Assembly: GCA_003050645.1 (NCBI GenBank)
Contig: PEBX01000012.1
Location: 1-53,021 of the forward strand
DNA length: 53,021 nucleotides
Direction: 5' to 3'
Source: Candidatus Carbonibacillus altaicus
GTDB taxonomy: Bacteria > Bacillota > Bacilli > Thermicanales > DSM-22653
A model generated the notes under the pieces. It was not told where the DNA came from, searched no databases, and saw only the letters and a program-made list of their open reading frames with translations. Positions 1 through 8,838 of the stretch are shown here, one piece after another; the first letter of the stretch is position 1, and each line of letters begins with the position of its first letter. The translations under genes and the position numbers were made by a program.

Positions 1-1051
1 GTAGGATAAGGTCTTCTTGAGGCGCTTCAATCTGCGTACCTTTTTCTACCAGTACGCTTGCTTTTTTCCCGGTGATGAGTCGCACATAAGCATCCTTCCC
101 GCCATCGACTTTCACCCAGGTGAATGGAGCATCTTTTTCATAGATGACGATGTTCGTATAACGTGCAAAACCCCAGTCCAGCATAGCCGTCACTTCACGA
201 TTGCGCGTCTTCGTATCCGGTTCCCCCAGCACCACGGCAATGAGCCTGAGTTCGTCGCGTTTGGCGGTGGCCGAAAGACCAAACCGTGCGTCCGATGTGT
301 AGCCCGTCTTTAACCCGTCCATACCCCGATAAAAACGAACAAGGCGATTCGTATTGACGAGCCAGAAGGGCTTGTCCGTATCTTGTCTTAAATAATCTTG
401 ATAGGTCCCCGTATACTCTAAGATCGACTCATGTTTTAAAAGTTCTCGACTCATGATCGCGATATCGCGTGCGCTAGTGAGGTGCCCTTCCGCGGGAAGC
501 CCCGTCGTATTGACAAAATAGGTATGCCTCATCCCCAGTTCTTTCGCGCGTTGATTCATCCGCTCGACAAACGCTTCTTCAGAACCGTACGTGTATTCGG
601 CGAGCGCCACGGTCGCATCGTTGGCAGAAGCGATGGCCGCCGCTTTTAACAGATCGCGGACGGTCATCGTCTCGCCGACTTTCAGGAAAATTTGGGAGCC
701 GCCCATGGATGCCGCTCGTTCACTCGTTACGACCTGATCATCCAGCGATATCTTCCCGCTCTCCAGTGCTTCCATCACCACAAGGAGTGACATAATCTTG
801 GTGATACTGGCCGGCGGAAGCGGGAGATCCGCATTTTTTTCGTACAATACTGTTCCCGTATCCATGTCCATAAGGATGGCCGCACGCGCGGAAGGCGCGA
901 GATCCACCGGAGCAGTCTTGACCGTCTTCTGTTCGTTCGTTTCAGCCGATGCCGCGCCGTTTTCTTCGGCGCAAATCGTCTCCCGTGATGGCCAGATGAG
1001 CGTTAGTCCGACGATTAGCAATAAGTATAAGCGCCACACCTTTTTCTTCAT
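1..1051 (-). CDS. dacF: D-alanyl-D-alanine carboxypeptidase (DacF-type penicillin-binding protein), partial at the left edge
   Basis: This is a serine DD-carboxypeptidase that trims the terminal D-Ala from peptidoglycan stem peptides outside the membrane. The frame opens with ATG at 1051 behind an AAAGGAG ribosome site and runs off the left edge without a stop. It encodes a lysine-rich start and a hydrophobic segment (YLLLIVGLTLIW) typical of a signal peptide. All three penicillin-binding motifs are present in order: SITK (SxxK), SAN in IASANDATV, and KTG in DGLKTGYT. In B. subtilis dacF sits just upstream of spoIIAA-AB-sigF, in the same neighbourhood as pdp, deoB and xerD, so spoIIA probably follows beyond the edge. 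The DacF subtype rests on this context; DacA-like family members share the motifs. Confidence 0.93.
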   Translation of the reverse strand, partial: MKKKVWRLYLLLIVGLTLIWPSRETICAEENGAASAETNEQKTVKTAPVDLAPSARAAILMDMDTGTVLYEKNADLPLPPASITKIMSLLVVMEALESGKISLDDQVVTSERAASMGGSQIFLKVGETMTVRDLLKAAAIASANDATVALAEYTYGSEEAFVERMNQRAKELGMRHTYFVNTTGLPAEGHLTSARDIAIMSRELLKHESILEYTGTYQDYLRQDTDKPFWLVNTNRLVRFYRGMDGLKTGYTSDARFGLSATAKRDELRLIAVVLGEPDTKTRNREVTAMLDWGFARYTNIVIYEKDAPFTWVKVDGGKDAYVRLITGKKASVLVEKGTQIEAPQEDLIL

Positions 1052-1216
1052 GGTTCACGACTCCTTTGACCGGCCTACCCGTCATGTTAAGTGACCGTAT
1101 GGATAAAAAGGCATCGTAGGGCATATCGAGATGGTTCTAGCGTTGGTATACCCCAACGTCCGCCTTCTCATGCATCACACACGCAACCGTGAACCAAGGT
1201 GCTAGGACTTAGCGCA

Positions 1217-1960
1217 CTACCGTGTTTGTCGTTCATCCGGCCAGTAATACTGATCAGGATAAGGTCGCGCGCCGAAGATCTTCGTACCGATCCGCACGAT
1301 GGTCGCCCCTTCTTCAATCGCTACTTCAAAGTCACCGGACATCCCCATGGAAAGTTCTGTCAGTTCTACATTCGGCAAATCCAACGTTTTCAGTTCATCT
1401 CTCAGCATGCGCAGCCGTCTGAAATAGATGCGCGCATTTTCGGGGTCACTCGAGAATTTGCCGATCGTCATCAACCCTTTCACGCGAAGTGCGGGATATT
1501 GACTGACCGCCCGAAGGAGTGAAGCCGCCTCCTCCGGAGGAACACCGAATTTGCTCGCTTCGCCTGAGGTATTCACCTGGATGAGCACGTCCATCGTTTT
1601 TCCTTCCCGCTCCAACCGCCGGTTAAGCGCCTCGGCCAGACGCACTCGGTCGAGCGAATGGATCATCGTCGCATAGCGAATAACATCACCGACTTTGTTG
1701 GTCTGCAGATGTCCTATATAATGCCAGGTCACGCCATACGGTTCTAACTGCGGAGCTTTTTCTTTAAGTTCTTGCGCTTTGTTTTCCCCGAACAAAGTTA
1801 TTCCCAAGTTAATCGCTTCGATGATCCGCGCCGCATCCACCGTTTTACTGACAAGCATCAGCTTGATTTCATCCGGCGAACGGCCGACGCGCCTTAAAGC
1901 GCGCTTGATTTCATCCCGTACTGCTTCTAATCGTTCCTTCATCGTTAACAATTCTTCCAA
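1217..1960 (-). CDS. yggS: YggS/YlmE-family PLP homeostasis protein
   Basis: This small fold-type III alanine-racemase-like protein carries pyridoxal phosphate but is not thought to be an enzyme; the family balances cellular vitamin B6 pools. The 247-residue length matches the family. The PLP lysine lies in the early LVSKT motif, and the family signatures [18 protein letters not shown] and [13 protein letters not shown] are intact. The start is read as TTG at 1960 because GGGGAGGGG lies about seven bases upstream; an in-frame ATG at 1942 is possible. In many Bacilli the gene (ylmE) sits in the divIVA cluster, so its position beside dacF is unusual. It lies 165 bases upstream of dacF on the same strand, and no terminator was recognised between them. 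Confidence 0.93.
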   Translation of the reverse strand: MEELLTMKERLEAVRDEIKRALRRVGRSPDEIKLMLVSKTVDAARIIEAINLGITLFGENKAQELKEKAPQLEPYGVTWHYIGHLQTNKVGDVIRYATMIHSLDRVRLAEALNRRLEREGKTMDVLIQVNTSGEASKFGVPPEEAASLLRAVSQYPALRVKGLMTIGKFSSDPENARIYFRRLRMLRDELKTLDLPNVELTELSMGMSGDFEVAIEEGATIVRIGTKIFGARPYPDQYYWPDERQTR

Positions 1961-1990
1961 TGAAACCCCTCCCCGAAATTAACTTACTTA

Positions 1991-1999
1991 TGGTATAAT
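1991..1999 (+). promoter_or_regulatory. Extended -10 promoter for the HxlR gene
   Basis: TATAAT at 1994-1999 is preceded by TGG, giving an extended -10 (TGnTATAAT). No convincing -35 hexamer lies 16-18 bases upstream, which fits this promoter class. Transcription would begin just before the AAAGGAG ribosome site of the regulator. The promoter overlaps the 5' side of divergent yggS. Confidence 0.6.
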
Positions 2000-2022
2000 A
2001 CTATATAAAAGGAGTGAGGCAA

Positions 2023-2358
2023 ATGGTCGATCGCAACATGTGCCCTAAATTTGAAGCAGCCAGCGAACTGCTCGGGAAAAAATGGACAGGCTTAATTTTG
2101 TACACACTGCTAAGCGGTCCGAAACGTTTTAAAGATATCAAAGCAACGATTCCTCAGATGAGCGATAAGATGCTATCCGATCGCATGAAAGAGCTTGAAT
2201 ATGAGGGCATCGTTGAACGTCACGTCTATCCAGAGACGCCCGTTCGCATCGAGTACACCTTAACCGCCAAAGGAAAAAGTTTAAAACCTGTCATTGACGC
2301 CATTCAAGCCTGGGCCGATCAGTGGATTGAAGTTCCGCTCGGTGTGTCTCAACAATGA
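2023..2358 (+). CDS. HxlR-family winged-helix transcriptional regulator
   Basis: This is a 111-residue MarR-like winged-helix regulator of the HxlR family, whose members often sense thiol stress, aldehydes or quinones. The order is a short N-terminal helix with one cysteine (RNMCPKFEAA), the helix-turn-helix (GKKWTGLILYTL, SDKMLSDRMKELE), then the wing (GIVERHVYPETPVRIEYTLT). A cysteine near the N terminus is the redox-sensing position in YodB/HypR-type members, but sensing here is inferred. ATG 2023 is chosen because AAAGGAG ends eight bases upstream; the in-frame GTG at 2014 overlaps that site. The gene is divergent from yggS and precedes the TPP riboswitch. Its target is unknown. Confidence 0.88.
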   Translation: MVDRNMCPKFEAASELLGKKWTGLILYTLLSGPKRFKDIKATIPQMSDKMLSDRMKELEYEGIVERHVYPETPVRIEYTLTAKGKSLKPVIDAIQAWADQWIEVPLGVSQQ

Positions 2359-2404
2359 GAACCCTATTTGACACATACGGACCGATCTGTTATGCTGAAA
2401 GTGT

Positions 2405-2494
2405 GTCACAGGGGGTGCCTTTTTGGCTGAGAGGTTCCTATGGGAACCAACTCCTTGCACCCGATCTGGATCATACCAGCGTGGGGAATGTGAC
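2405..2494 (+). ncRNA. TPP riboswitch aptamer (THI element)
   Basis: The conserved thiamine pyrophosphate aptamer is complete. P1 closes between GTCACA (2405-2410) and TGTGAC (2489-2494). P2 pairs GGGTGC near 2413 with GCACCC near 2457. The diagnostic CTGAGA lies at 2427-2432, and the pyrophosphate-sensing side carries GATCTGGATCATACCAGCG followed by TGGGGAA. The element lies between the HxlR gene and tenA and reads toward tenA, a thiamine salvage gene, as expected. No separate promoter was clearly recognised upstream of it. Confidence 0.96.
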
Positions 2495-2539
2495 GTCCGG
2501 TGAGCAGCACGATATGTTCAGATGACAGATCAGGACGGC

Positions 2540-2569
2540 ACCTCCCCGACAATAAGGGAGGTTTTTTTT
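2540..2569 (+). terminator. Riboswitch expression platform: terminator stem carrying the tenA ribosome site
   Basis: CCTCCC at 2541-2546 pairs with GGGAGG at 2556-2561 and is followed by eight T, forming an intrinsic terminator. The GGGAGG arm ends eight bases before the tenA ATG at 2570, so it is also the only good Shine-Dalgarno sequence. An alternative pairing exists: 2411-2419 (GGGGGTGCC) pairs over nine contiguous positions, one a G-U, with 2537-2545 (GGCACCTCC). That pairing would break both aptamer helix P2 and the terminator, so it is a candidate antiterminator. Confidence 0.8.
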
Positions 2570-3301
2570 ATGCGTTTTTCCGAAAAAGCACGCGAGGCAG
2601 CACGGCGTAGCTGGGCCTTAAGCCACCGCCACCCATTTGTACAAGGAATCATCGATGGGACACTCCCAAAAGAAAAGTTTCGCTTCTATATTTTACAAGA
2701 TATTTTTTATCTGAAAGATTTTGCCAAAGTACACGCCCTTGCAGCGACCCAGACCAAAGATTTTCGCATCACAGCGATGCTCGCCGAAAAAGCGAAGTTT
2801 ACGGCTGAAGCAGAAATCGGCGTGCATAAAGAACACGCCGAACTCTTAGGTCTTACACATGAAGATATTGAAAACGTCCGCCCTGCACCGACAACGTATG
2901 CCTATACGTCGCACATGCTGCGCGCAGCGATGAGCGGTCGTCTCAGTGAAAGCATCGCGGCACTTCTCCCGTGTTACTGGCTATATGCCGATATCGGGTA
3001 TCAAAACCGGGATAAAAAGCCCGCCGAGCCGATGTATCAAAACTGGCTGAACACCTATGCCAGCGACTGGTTTCAAAAATCAACGCAGGAGATGATCGAC
3101 CTTTTTGATGCGCTCGCAGAAGAGGCAACGGAAAAAGAACGCGCATCGATGCTCGAGCATTTTGTGATCATGAGCGAATGGGAGCTGGCCTTCTGGGAAA
3201 TGGCCTATACCGAAGAAAAATGGCCCTCGGAAGTGCTCGCTCATTATCACGACGCAGCACATGAGGCTGTAGAAGAAGGGTCCCGAGACATGACGCCGTA
3301 G
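2570..3301 (+). CDS. tenA: Aminopyrimidine aminohydrolase / thiaminase II
   Basis: TenA hydrolyses aminopyrimidine breakdown products of thiamine (and thiamine itself), returning the hydroxymethylpyrimidine moiety to thiamine synthesis. The 243-residue all-helical protein shows QDIFYLKDF near the N terminus (substrate-binding Asp/Tyr), the catalytic cysteine in LLPCYWLYADIG, and the C-terminal SEWELAFWEMAY with the conserved Glu. The longer open frame from 2522 is not used: ATG 2570 aligns with the family start and has GGGAGG eight bases upstream, inside the riboswitch terminator. No thiD, thiE or thiM follows, so the riboswitch controls a single salvage gene. It converges on pdp with about 40 bases between. 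Confidence 0.95.
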   Translation: MRFSEKAREAARRSWALSHRHPFVQGIIDGTLPKEKFRFYILQDIFYLKDFAKVHALAATQTKDFRITAMLAEKAKFTAEAEIGVHKEHAELLGLTHEDIENVRPAPTTYAYTSHMLRAAMSGRLSESIAALLPCYWLYADIGYQNRDKKPAEPMYQNWLNTYASDWFQKSTQEMIDLFDALAEEATEKERASMLEHFVIMSEWELAFWEMAYTEEKWPSEVLAHYHDAAHEAVEEGSRDMTP

Positions 3302-3343
3302 AGGAACGTATGATAGAAAGTCAAGCGAAAGGAAATGATGCCG

Positions 3344-4663
3344 CTAGGGTGAAGAAGCGTCGATTATATCGTAGATAAGCGGTTTTTCATCCTGCGCACG
3401 GTCCCCGATGGTAAAGGCCTCAGCAAGTCTTTCCACAGCTACCTGTGGGATGGGTCTAGACCCAGCAAACAGACGTGCGAGCACCTCTCCCGCCCGCACA
3501 CGCTCTCCGCGCAGACGTTCGAGGTGTATGCCGGCCGCGAGATCGATCGCTTTCGCTTTTGTTTCCCGACCCGCTCCGGAGAGCATCGCCGCTTCGCCGA
3601 CAAGCCGGGCGTCGATCGCCTTAACCCAGCCATCTCGCTCAGCCCTGATTTCTTCTTCATAGCGTGCCGCCGGTAAAAAGCGCTCCGGCTCACGGATGAC
3701 TCGTATGTCGCCGCCCTGCGCGCGGATGAGCGCCTCGAACTTTAAAAGTGCCGAACCGTTCTCCCGGCAAGTGAGGACTTTTTCCCGTGCTTCCTCGTCA
3801 CTCCCCGCCCCGCCGGCTGCAAGCACCATGCGCGCGGCGACAGCGACGGTAAGATCGACAAGCCGCTTATCGCCCCCGCCGCTTAATACTTCAATCGCTT
3901 CCTTCACTTCATTCGCATTTCCGACATCCCGACCCAGGGGTTCGTCCATATCGGTGAGAAGGACGTGGACCTTGCGCCCGACGCGCTCGCCGATGGCGAT
4001 CATGGCCTGAGCCAGTGCGCGTGCCCGCTCCAGAGTCGGCATAAAAGCGCCGCGCCCGACTTTTACATCGAGCACGATCGCATCTGCACCGCTCGCCAGC
4101 TTTTTGCTCATGATAGAGCTTGCAATGAGCGGAATCGACTCCACCGTGGCCGTGACATCGCGCAGCGCATACAGCGCTTTATCCGCAGGAACGAGGCCTT
4201 CACTTTGTCCGACGACGGCAAGGCCAATCTCGCGGACTTGCTTTAGAAAATCGTTTTTGCTGAGCGTCGTCTGAAACCCGGGAATGGCTTCCAGTTTATC
4301 GATCGTGCCGCCCGTATGACCAAGACCACGTCCGCTCATTTTGGCAATCGGTACGCCGCATGCTGCAGCGAGCGGGAGGGCGATGAGCGTCGTCTTATCA
4401 CCGACGCCGCCCGTAGAATGTTTGTCTACTTTGATCCCGGGAATGGAAGAAAGATCGAGCACCTCACCCGAATGCCACATCGCCTCCGTCAGGTATACTG
4501 TCTCCTCGGCGTTCATTCCCTGAAAATAGATCGCCATGAGAAACGCACTCACCTGGTAGTCCGGAATCTCACCCCGAACCACCCCGTCGATTAAATATTG
4601 CCAAACGGCCTTGGGTAAAGTCTCCCCGTCTCTTTTGCGTCGTATGATCTCGACCATCTGCAC
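3344..4663 (-). CDS. pdp: Pyrimidine-nucleoside phosphorylase
   Basis: This enzyme splits uridine, deoxyuridine and thymidine with phosphate, giving the base and (deoxy)ribose-1-phosphate. DeoB, encoded upstream, converts that sugar phosphate to the 5-phosphate, so the pair forms a nucleoside salvage step. The 439-residue protein has the phosphorylase signature KMSGRGLGHTGGTIDKLE, the phosphate-binding VDKHSTGGVGDKT, and KVGRGAFM. GTG 4663 is chosen: GGGG lies nine bases upstream, and the resulting MQMVEII aligns with the MRMVDII start of B. subtilis Pdp. ATG 4657 is the alternative, while the longer frame to 4723 adds an unrelated leader. It is separated from deoB by 359 bases of non-coding DNA. 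Confidence 0.95.
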   Translation of the reverse strand: MQMVEIIRRKRDGETLPKAVWQYLIDGVVRGEIPDYQVSAFLMAIYFQGMNAEETVYLTEAMWHSGEVLDLSSIPGIKVDKHSTGGVGDKTTLIALPLAAACGVPIAKMSGRGLGHTGGTIDKLEAIPGFQTTLSKNDFLKQVREIGLAVVGQSEGLVPADKALYALRDVTATVESIPLIASSIMSKKLASGADAIVLDVKVGRGAFMPTLERARALAQAMIAIGERVGRKVHVLLTDMDEPLGRDVGNANEVKEAIEVLSGGGDKRLVDLTVAVAARMVLAAGGAGSDEEAREKVLTCRENGSALLKFEALIRAQGGDIRVIREPERFLPAARYEEEIRAERDGWVKAIDARLVGEAAMLSGAGRETKAKAIDLAAGIHLERLRGERVRAGEVLARLFAGSRPIPQVAVERLAEAFTIGDRAQDEKPLIYDIIDASSP

Positions 4664-5022
4664 GATGCATCGCCCCTTTCTTCCTGTGATACGCCTAACA
4701 GTTTGACATACGTCCATGCGCATGCATACCTATCCTATCCTGAAATAGGTTGCATCGTTTCATCCTTCTCTTGGTGCCGCAGTGCGGCATGAGGGTCTAT
4801 TCGCACATTTTGACCAACGTACCCATGCACGCGCATCGGCTGTACACATACAGCTAGCTCAATACATACAACTAATGGAAACAATGGCTCGATTATAAAG
4901 ACACGTTCTAAAAGATATGTTCATTATGTTCAATGTTCACAAGGAAGCATGTACAAAAAAACGGTTAACCATATCCGTGCCGGGGCACGAGCATCACACG
5001 AAACACCGCTCGAGGCGGCCGT
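4664..5022. other. Non-coding spacer between deoB and pdp
   Basis: No credible gene lies in these 359 bases. Three elements are visible. The first is a 67-base repeat copy at 4736-4802, described separately. The second is a perfect dyad GCTGTA-CACA-TACAGC at 4839-4854. The third is a set of three TGTTCA half-sites starting at 4918, 4927 and 4934 (TGAACA on the minus strand), which could be operator half-sites for pdp. A TATAAT reads toward pdp at 4892-4897 (minus strand), but no acceptable -35 accompanies it, so the promoter is uncertain. Confidence 0.6.
4736..4802. repeat. Dispersed palindromic repeat, intergenic copy
   Basis: This segment aligns over its whole length with 50778-50845 inside carB, with roughly 80% identical positions by eye and small gaps. 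Shared blocks include TGAAA..TAGG, CGTTTCATC, TGCGGCATG and GGGTCTATTC. The core is a perfect palindrome, TGCCGCA-G-TGCGGCA at 4775-4789. Similarity stops abruptly at both ends. No third copy was found in the window. Confidence 0.75.
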
Positions 5023-6243
5023 CTAGCGTCTCGCGTGAATCTCTCGCAAAAAGCTCGTTCCAATCGCTGGCCGCGCCACCTCGAAATTATCGGCAATCGT
5101 CTGCGCAATATCGGCAAACGTTTTCCGAACACCGAGTGACGTACCCGTATCGCCGCGAAAATACAGCACAGGATCGACGACAAGAAGCGGAACATATTCC
5201 CGAGTATGGTCGGTACCGTGATGATACGGGTCGTTCCCGTGGTCGGCGGTGATGATGAGAAGATCGTCCACCCGAAGGCGTTCCAAAATCTCCGGCAGTC
5301 TCCGGTCAAACGCTTCGAGCGCCTGACGATATCCTTCGGGATCGCGACGGTGACCGTATTTGGAATCAAAATCGACGAGGTTCGTAAACAGAAGTCCTGT
5401 AAAGTCTTCATCCATATATTCAAGCGTCACATCGACGCCGTGTTCATTGGAGGTCGTATGGGTCGCCCGTTTCACGCCCACGCCAGCAAAAATATCTTCA
5501 ATTTTTCCGATACCGATCGTTTCATAGCCGCCCTCAACGAGCGCATCGAGGACCGTTTTCCCGGGAGGGCTCAGCGAAAAGTCGCGGCGATTCGGGGTGC
5601 GTTCAAAGTGACCAGGTATGCCGATATAGGGACGGGCGATCACCCGGACGACCGCATATGGCTCCTGAAGTGTCAGTTCGCGGGCAATTTCACAGGCGCG
5701 ATACAGCTCTTCTAACGGGATAACTTCTTCGTGGGCAGCGATTTGAAAGACGCTGTCAGCCGAAGTGTAGACAATCCACGCCCCGGTCTTCATCTGCTCC
5801 TCGCCCAGTTCGGCGATAATTTCCGTGCCAGATGCGGGCTTGTTCCCAATCACCGGACGGTTAGTCCGCCTCGAAAATTCACGAATGAGTTGTTCCGGAA
5901 AACCGTCAGGATAGGTGCGAAAGGGCGTCTTCGTCTCCAGACCGACGATCTCCCAATGACCCGTCGTCGTATCTTTTCCACGCGAGATCTCTTGCATTTT
6001 CCCGTAAAAACCGCGCGGTTTTTCTACTGCCGGAACCGACTTAAGCGGTTCGATGAGACCGAGCCCGAGCTCCGCCATGTGTGGCACATGAAGTCCCGCC
6101 CGTTCACTGATATGACCCAGCGTATGGGCCCCTTCGTCGCCGAATTCGGCCGCATCGGGTGCCGCACCGATGCCCACGCTATCGAGCACGATCAAAATCA
6201 TGCGTTTATATCGATTCCGAGCCTGATCCTGCAACTTATTCAC
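5023..6243 (-). CDS. deoB: Phosphopentomutase
   Basis: DeoB interconverts (deoxy)ribose-1-phosphate and the 5-phosphate using two Mn ions, feeding nucleoside sugars into central metabolism. The alkaline-phosphatase-superfamily metal motifs are present: [16 protein letters not shown] near the N terminus, [10 protein letters not shown] in the cap region, and [19 protein letters not shown] near the C terminus. At about 405 residues the length is normal. GTG 6243 overlaps the xerD stop (GTGA). A TTG at 6234 is an alternative with better spacing from AGGAAAGGTGA, so the first three residues are uncertain. The order xerD-deoB-pdp resembles the B. subtilis ripX-drm region, although a purine-nucleoside phosphorylase gene is absent here. 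Confidence 0.95.
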   Translation of the reverse strand: MNKLQDQARNRYKRMILIVLDSVGIGAAPDAAEFGDEGAHTLGHISERAGLHVPHMAELGLGLIEPLKSVPAVEKPRGFYGKMQEISRGKDTTTGHWEIVGLETKTPFRTYPDGFPEQLIREFSRRTNRPVIGNKPASGTEIIAELGEEQMKTGAWIVYTSADSVFQIAAHEEVIPLEELYRACEIARELTLQEPYAVVRVIARPYIGIPGHFERTPNRRDFSLSPPGKTVLDALVEGGYETIGIGKIEDIFAGVGVKRATHTTSNEHGVDVTLEYMDEDFTGLLFTNLVDFDSKYGHRRDPEGYRQALEAFDRRLPEILERLRVDDLLIITADHGNDPYHHGTDHTREYVPLLVVDPVLYFRGDTGTSLGVRKTFADIAQTIADNFEVARPAIGTSFLREIHARR

Positions 6244-7172
6244 CTTTCCTCGTATCGACGTGCGCGCGGGTGGGCGCGTTCGTACGTCTTTTTTAGAGAC
6301 TGCTTAGTAAGATGCGTGTAAATCTGGGTTGTCGACACATCTTGATGACCTAAAAGTTCCTGAACAATGCGCAGATCGGCGCCGTTTTCCAGGAGATGTG
6401 TGGCAAATGAATGCCGCACCGTATGCGGCGTAAGCGGTTTTTCAATCCCGGCCTCTTTGGCACGTTCGCGCAAAATTTTCCAAAACCCTTGCCGGGATAA
6501 GGCCCGTCCGTGGTGATTTAAAAAAAGAAAGTCGCCTCCGTTTGCTCCTTTTCGTTTCAGGAGTACCGGACGGCCCTTTATAACATAGGCATAGAGGGCA
6601 TCTTTCGCTTTTCTGCCGATCGGTAAGATCCGTTCGCGGCTACCTTTGCCCATCACCCGCACGATCATCAAGTCAAAATTGATATCCGAGAGTTTTACCT
6701 GGATAAGCTCCGAGACACGCATCCCGGTTGCATAGAGAAGTTCTAAAAGTGCCCGGTCGCGGAGTGAGAGCGGCGCATGACCGCCTGCCGTCTCGATTAA
6801 TTGTTCGATTTCTTCTTGGGTCAGCACGTGCGGGAGCGTTCGCTCTCGTTTCGGCGTTGGCACATGGCTGAGCGGGCTTTTTTCCAGGAGCCCCTCATCA
6901 AGTAAAAATCGAAAAAAGGCGCGTAGCGTTGAAAGCGTCCGCGCCTGAGTGGACCGTTTAAGACCCCTACGGTCCAAAAACGCCATATAAGCAGATATAT
7001 GCTCACGGCTTACATCGGCGATGGCGCGTATACCCGTTTTGTCCACATGCGCTAAAAATGCGAGCGTATCCCGTTCATAGGCTTCGCGTGTATTGGAAGA
7101 AAGCGCTCGTTCCAATGCCAAATGATCGATAAAAGCACGCACCAACGGAAGGTACCAGGCATCTAGCTTCAT
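6240..7172 (-). CDS. xerD: Tyrosine recombinase XerD
   Basis: XerD resolves chromosome dimers at dif together with XerC and FtsK. The 310-residue protein has an N-terminal core-binding (SAM-like) domain and a C-terminal catalytic domain. The catalytic residues are visible: Arg in TGMRVSEL, Lys in GKGSRER, His-x-x-Arg in [15 protein letters not shown], His in [15 protein letters not shown], and the final Tyr. ATG 7172 follows GAGGAAGGAAG at good spacing and gives the usual XerD length. An ATG at 7196 behind AAAGGAGG is too far (14 bases) but cannot be excluded. The xerD rather than xerC assignment rests on the deoB/fur neighbourhood, as in B. subtilis ripX. Confidence 0.93.
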   Translation of the reverse strand: MKLDAWYLPLVRAFIDHLALERALSSNTREAYERDTLAFLAHVDKTGIRAIADVSREHISAYMAFLDRRGLKRSTQARTLSTLRAFFRFLLDEGLLEKSPLSHVPTPKRERTLPHVLTQEEIEQLIETAGGHAPLSLRDRALLELLYATGMRVSELIQVKLSDINFDLMIVRVMGKGSRERILPIGRKAKDALYAYVIKGRPVLLKRKGANGGDFLFLNHHGRALSRQGFWKILRERAKEAGIEKPLTPHTVRHSFATHLLENGADLRIVQELLGHQDVSTTQIYTHLTKQSLKKTYERAHPRARRYEER

Positions 7173-7305
7173 ATCTTCCTTCCTCTTCCCGGACATCGCA
7201 AGCGGCACGTCCTCCTTTGCGGTATGAAGAGATGAAAGCATGAACGGACGTTAGACCGGATGGACGGTAAAGCGGATGTTGTCCCTAGAATCGAGGTCGC
7301 TTCTT

Positions 7306-7563
7306 TTATTCCCCGTGATACCAGAAATAAAACAGGCGGTTCACAGGAGCAGATTCATCCGCCCCGTCCGCCGAATGAACCGGCTTATATAATTCAGTTG
7401 CCGGACCGTCTACTTCCACCGTATAAGCGCTTCCACGCGTCGCCCACGCCGGGTGGATGGTATTCATCAAGCGGTCGACCCATATAAACATGGCCAAAAA
7501 GAGTACGATAAACGTTAAAAATGTGGCAAAAACCGCAGTCAATCGTTTCAGGCTGATAATCAT
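7306..7563 (-). CDS. Small membrane protein, YqzK-like (DUF4227)
   Basis: This 85-residue protein has one hydrophobic N-terminal segment (FATFLTFIVLFLAMFIW) and a polar, probably external tail. In B. subtilis the same slot between fur and ripX/xerD holds yqzK, a DUF4227 protein of similar size and shape, so family membership is inferred mainly from position and architecture. The function is unknown. ATG 7563 is chosen because AAAGGGTGG precedes it by five bases; a GTG at 7572 would overlap that site. It is followed after 133 bases by xerD on the same strand. Confidence 0.7.
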   Translation of the reverse strand: MIISLKRLTAVFATFLTFIVLFLAMFIWVDRLMNTIHPAWATRGSAYTVEVDGPATELYKPVHSADGADESAPVNRLFYFWYHGE

Positions 7564-7706
7564 GAAAGCCACCCTTTTCGTGCCCTCAAAAGATCCGTAT
7601 CAGAGACACATACCATCAGATCTTTCCTTATCGTTTAAGGCTAGAACCATTATATGTCATTGAAAGCGGACTTTATACATACAATGCGCGTTCATTCAAG
7701 GTGATA

Positions 7707-8822
7707 TTACAAGATTTCCTGAAGTGGTGTATACAAAAGACCGAGCGATTGAGCGACCGGCTGATTGGTGAGGTGCCCACGCATCGTGTTCACGCCCTTC
7801 GCCAGCGCTTCATCGGCTTGAATCGCAGGAACTAGCCCCTGACGTGCGATATTCATAACATACGGCATGGTCGCGTTGGTCAGAGCAAATGTCGATGTTT
7901 TGGGCACTGCACCCGGGATGTTGGCCACCGCATAGTGAATAACACCATATTTTTCGTAGGTAGGCGCACTGTGCGTCGTCACGCGATCGATTGTCTCAAT
8001 GGATCCTCCCTGGTCCACGGCGACATCGATAATGACCGCCCCCGGGCGCATCTTTTCGACCATCTCCGCCGTCACCAGCTTCGGTGCGCGTCTCCCCGGA
8101 ATGAGCACCGCCCCGATCAGGAGATCGGCTCTTTTCACCGCTTCTCGGAGGTTAAAGGGATTGGACATGAGTGTCGTAACCCGGCCTTGAAATAAATCGT
8201 CGAGTTCCCGCAGGCGCGCTGCATTGACATCGAGCAAGGTCACCTTGGCACCCAAGCCTACCGCCATTTTCGCAGCATTCGTTCCGACGATGCCGCCGCC
8301 TACGATCACCACCTGTGCCGGTTCCACACCGGGCACGCCGCCTAAGAGAAGGCCAACGCCACCCTGCGGTTTGGTAAGAAGGGACGCCCCGATCTGAACC
8401 GCCATCCGTCCGGCCACTTCACTCATCGGTGTAAGAAGCGGAAGCGCACCGTTTCCGAGCTGAATCGTCTCATACGCGAGCGCGGTTGTCTTTGCATCCA
8501 GCAGAGCGCGGGTAAGCTCGGGTTCAGCAGCGAGGTGAAGATATGTAAAAATCGTGAGATCGTCACGAAAGTAACCGTATTCACTCCTCTGCGGTTCTTT
8601 GACTTTTAAAATCATCTCCGCTCGTTGCCAAACCTCGGTCGCGCTTTCAATCATGTCTGCGCCTTCGTGTGCATACTGCTCGTCCACAATACCGCTCCCG
8701 AGACCGGCTCCACGCTCGACGAGCACTTGATGACCGGCCTGGACGAGTTCATGCACACCGGCCGGAGTGATCGCGACCCGGTATTCGTTATCTTTAATTT
8801 CCTTTGGAACGCCGATAATCAT
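7707..8822 (-). CDS. ald: Alanine dehydrogenase
   Basis: Ald oxidises L-alanine to pyruvate and ammonia with NAD. In spore formers it supports sporulation and alanine use. The 371-residue protein shows the family start [17 protein letters not shown], the catalytic Lys in ILKVKEPQ and His in FTYLHLA, the NAD-binding [17 protein letters not shown], and the conserved [11 protein letters not shown] 8822 lies eight bases after AAAGGAGG; a GTG and an ATG just upstream are too close to it. Immediately upstream lies a 14-base tandem repeat (8839-8920) that would form the untranslated leader. The order fur-ald-yqzK-xerD differs from B. subtilis, where ald is elsewhere. Confidence 0.96.
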   Translation of the reverse strand: MIIGVPKEIKDNEYRVAITPAGVHELVQAGHQVLVERGAGLGSGIVDEQYAHEGADMIESATEVWQRAEMILKVKEPQRSEYGYFRDDLTIFTYLHLAAEPELTRALLDAKTTALAYETIQLGNGALPLLTPMSEVAGRMAVQIGASLLTKPQGGVGLLLGGVPGVEPAQVVIVGGGIVGTNAAKMAVGLGAKVTLLDVNAARLRELDDLFQGRVTTLMSNPFNLREAVKRADLLIGAVLIPGRRAPKLVTAEMVEKMRPGAVIIDVAVDQGGSIETIDRVTTHSAPTYEKYGVIHYAVANIPGAVPKTSTFALTNATMPYVMNIARQGLVPAIQADEALAKGVNTMRGHLTNQPVAQSLGLLYTPLQEIL

Positions 8823-8838
8823 CACCATGACCTCCTTT

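Noticed and set aside
4892-4920. Sigma-A promoter of pdp
   Set aside because: A TATAAT is present, but no -35 or extended -10 accompanies it.
5731-6321. Rightward open frame of about 196 codons over deoB
   Set aside because: It is a shadow of deoB on the other strand, with no ribosome site or family features.
7172-7215. Ten-codon leader frame behind AAAGGAGG ending at the xerD start
   Set aside because: It begins with TTG, encodes nothing recognisable and may only reflect an alternative xerD start.
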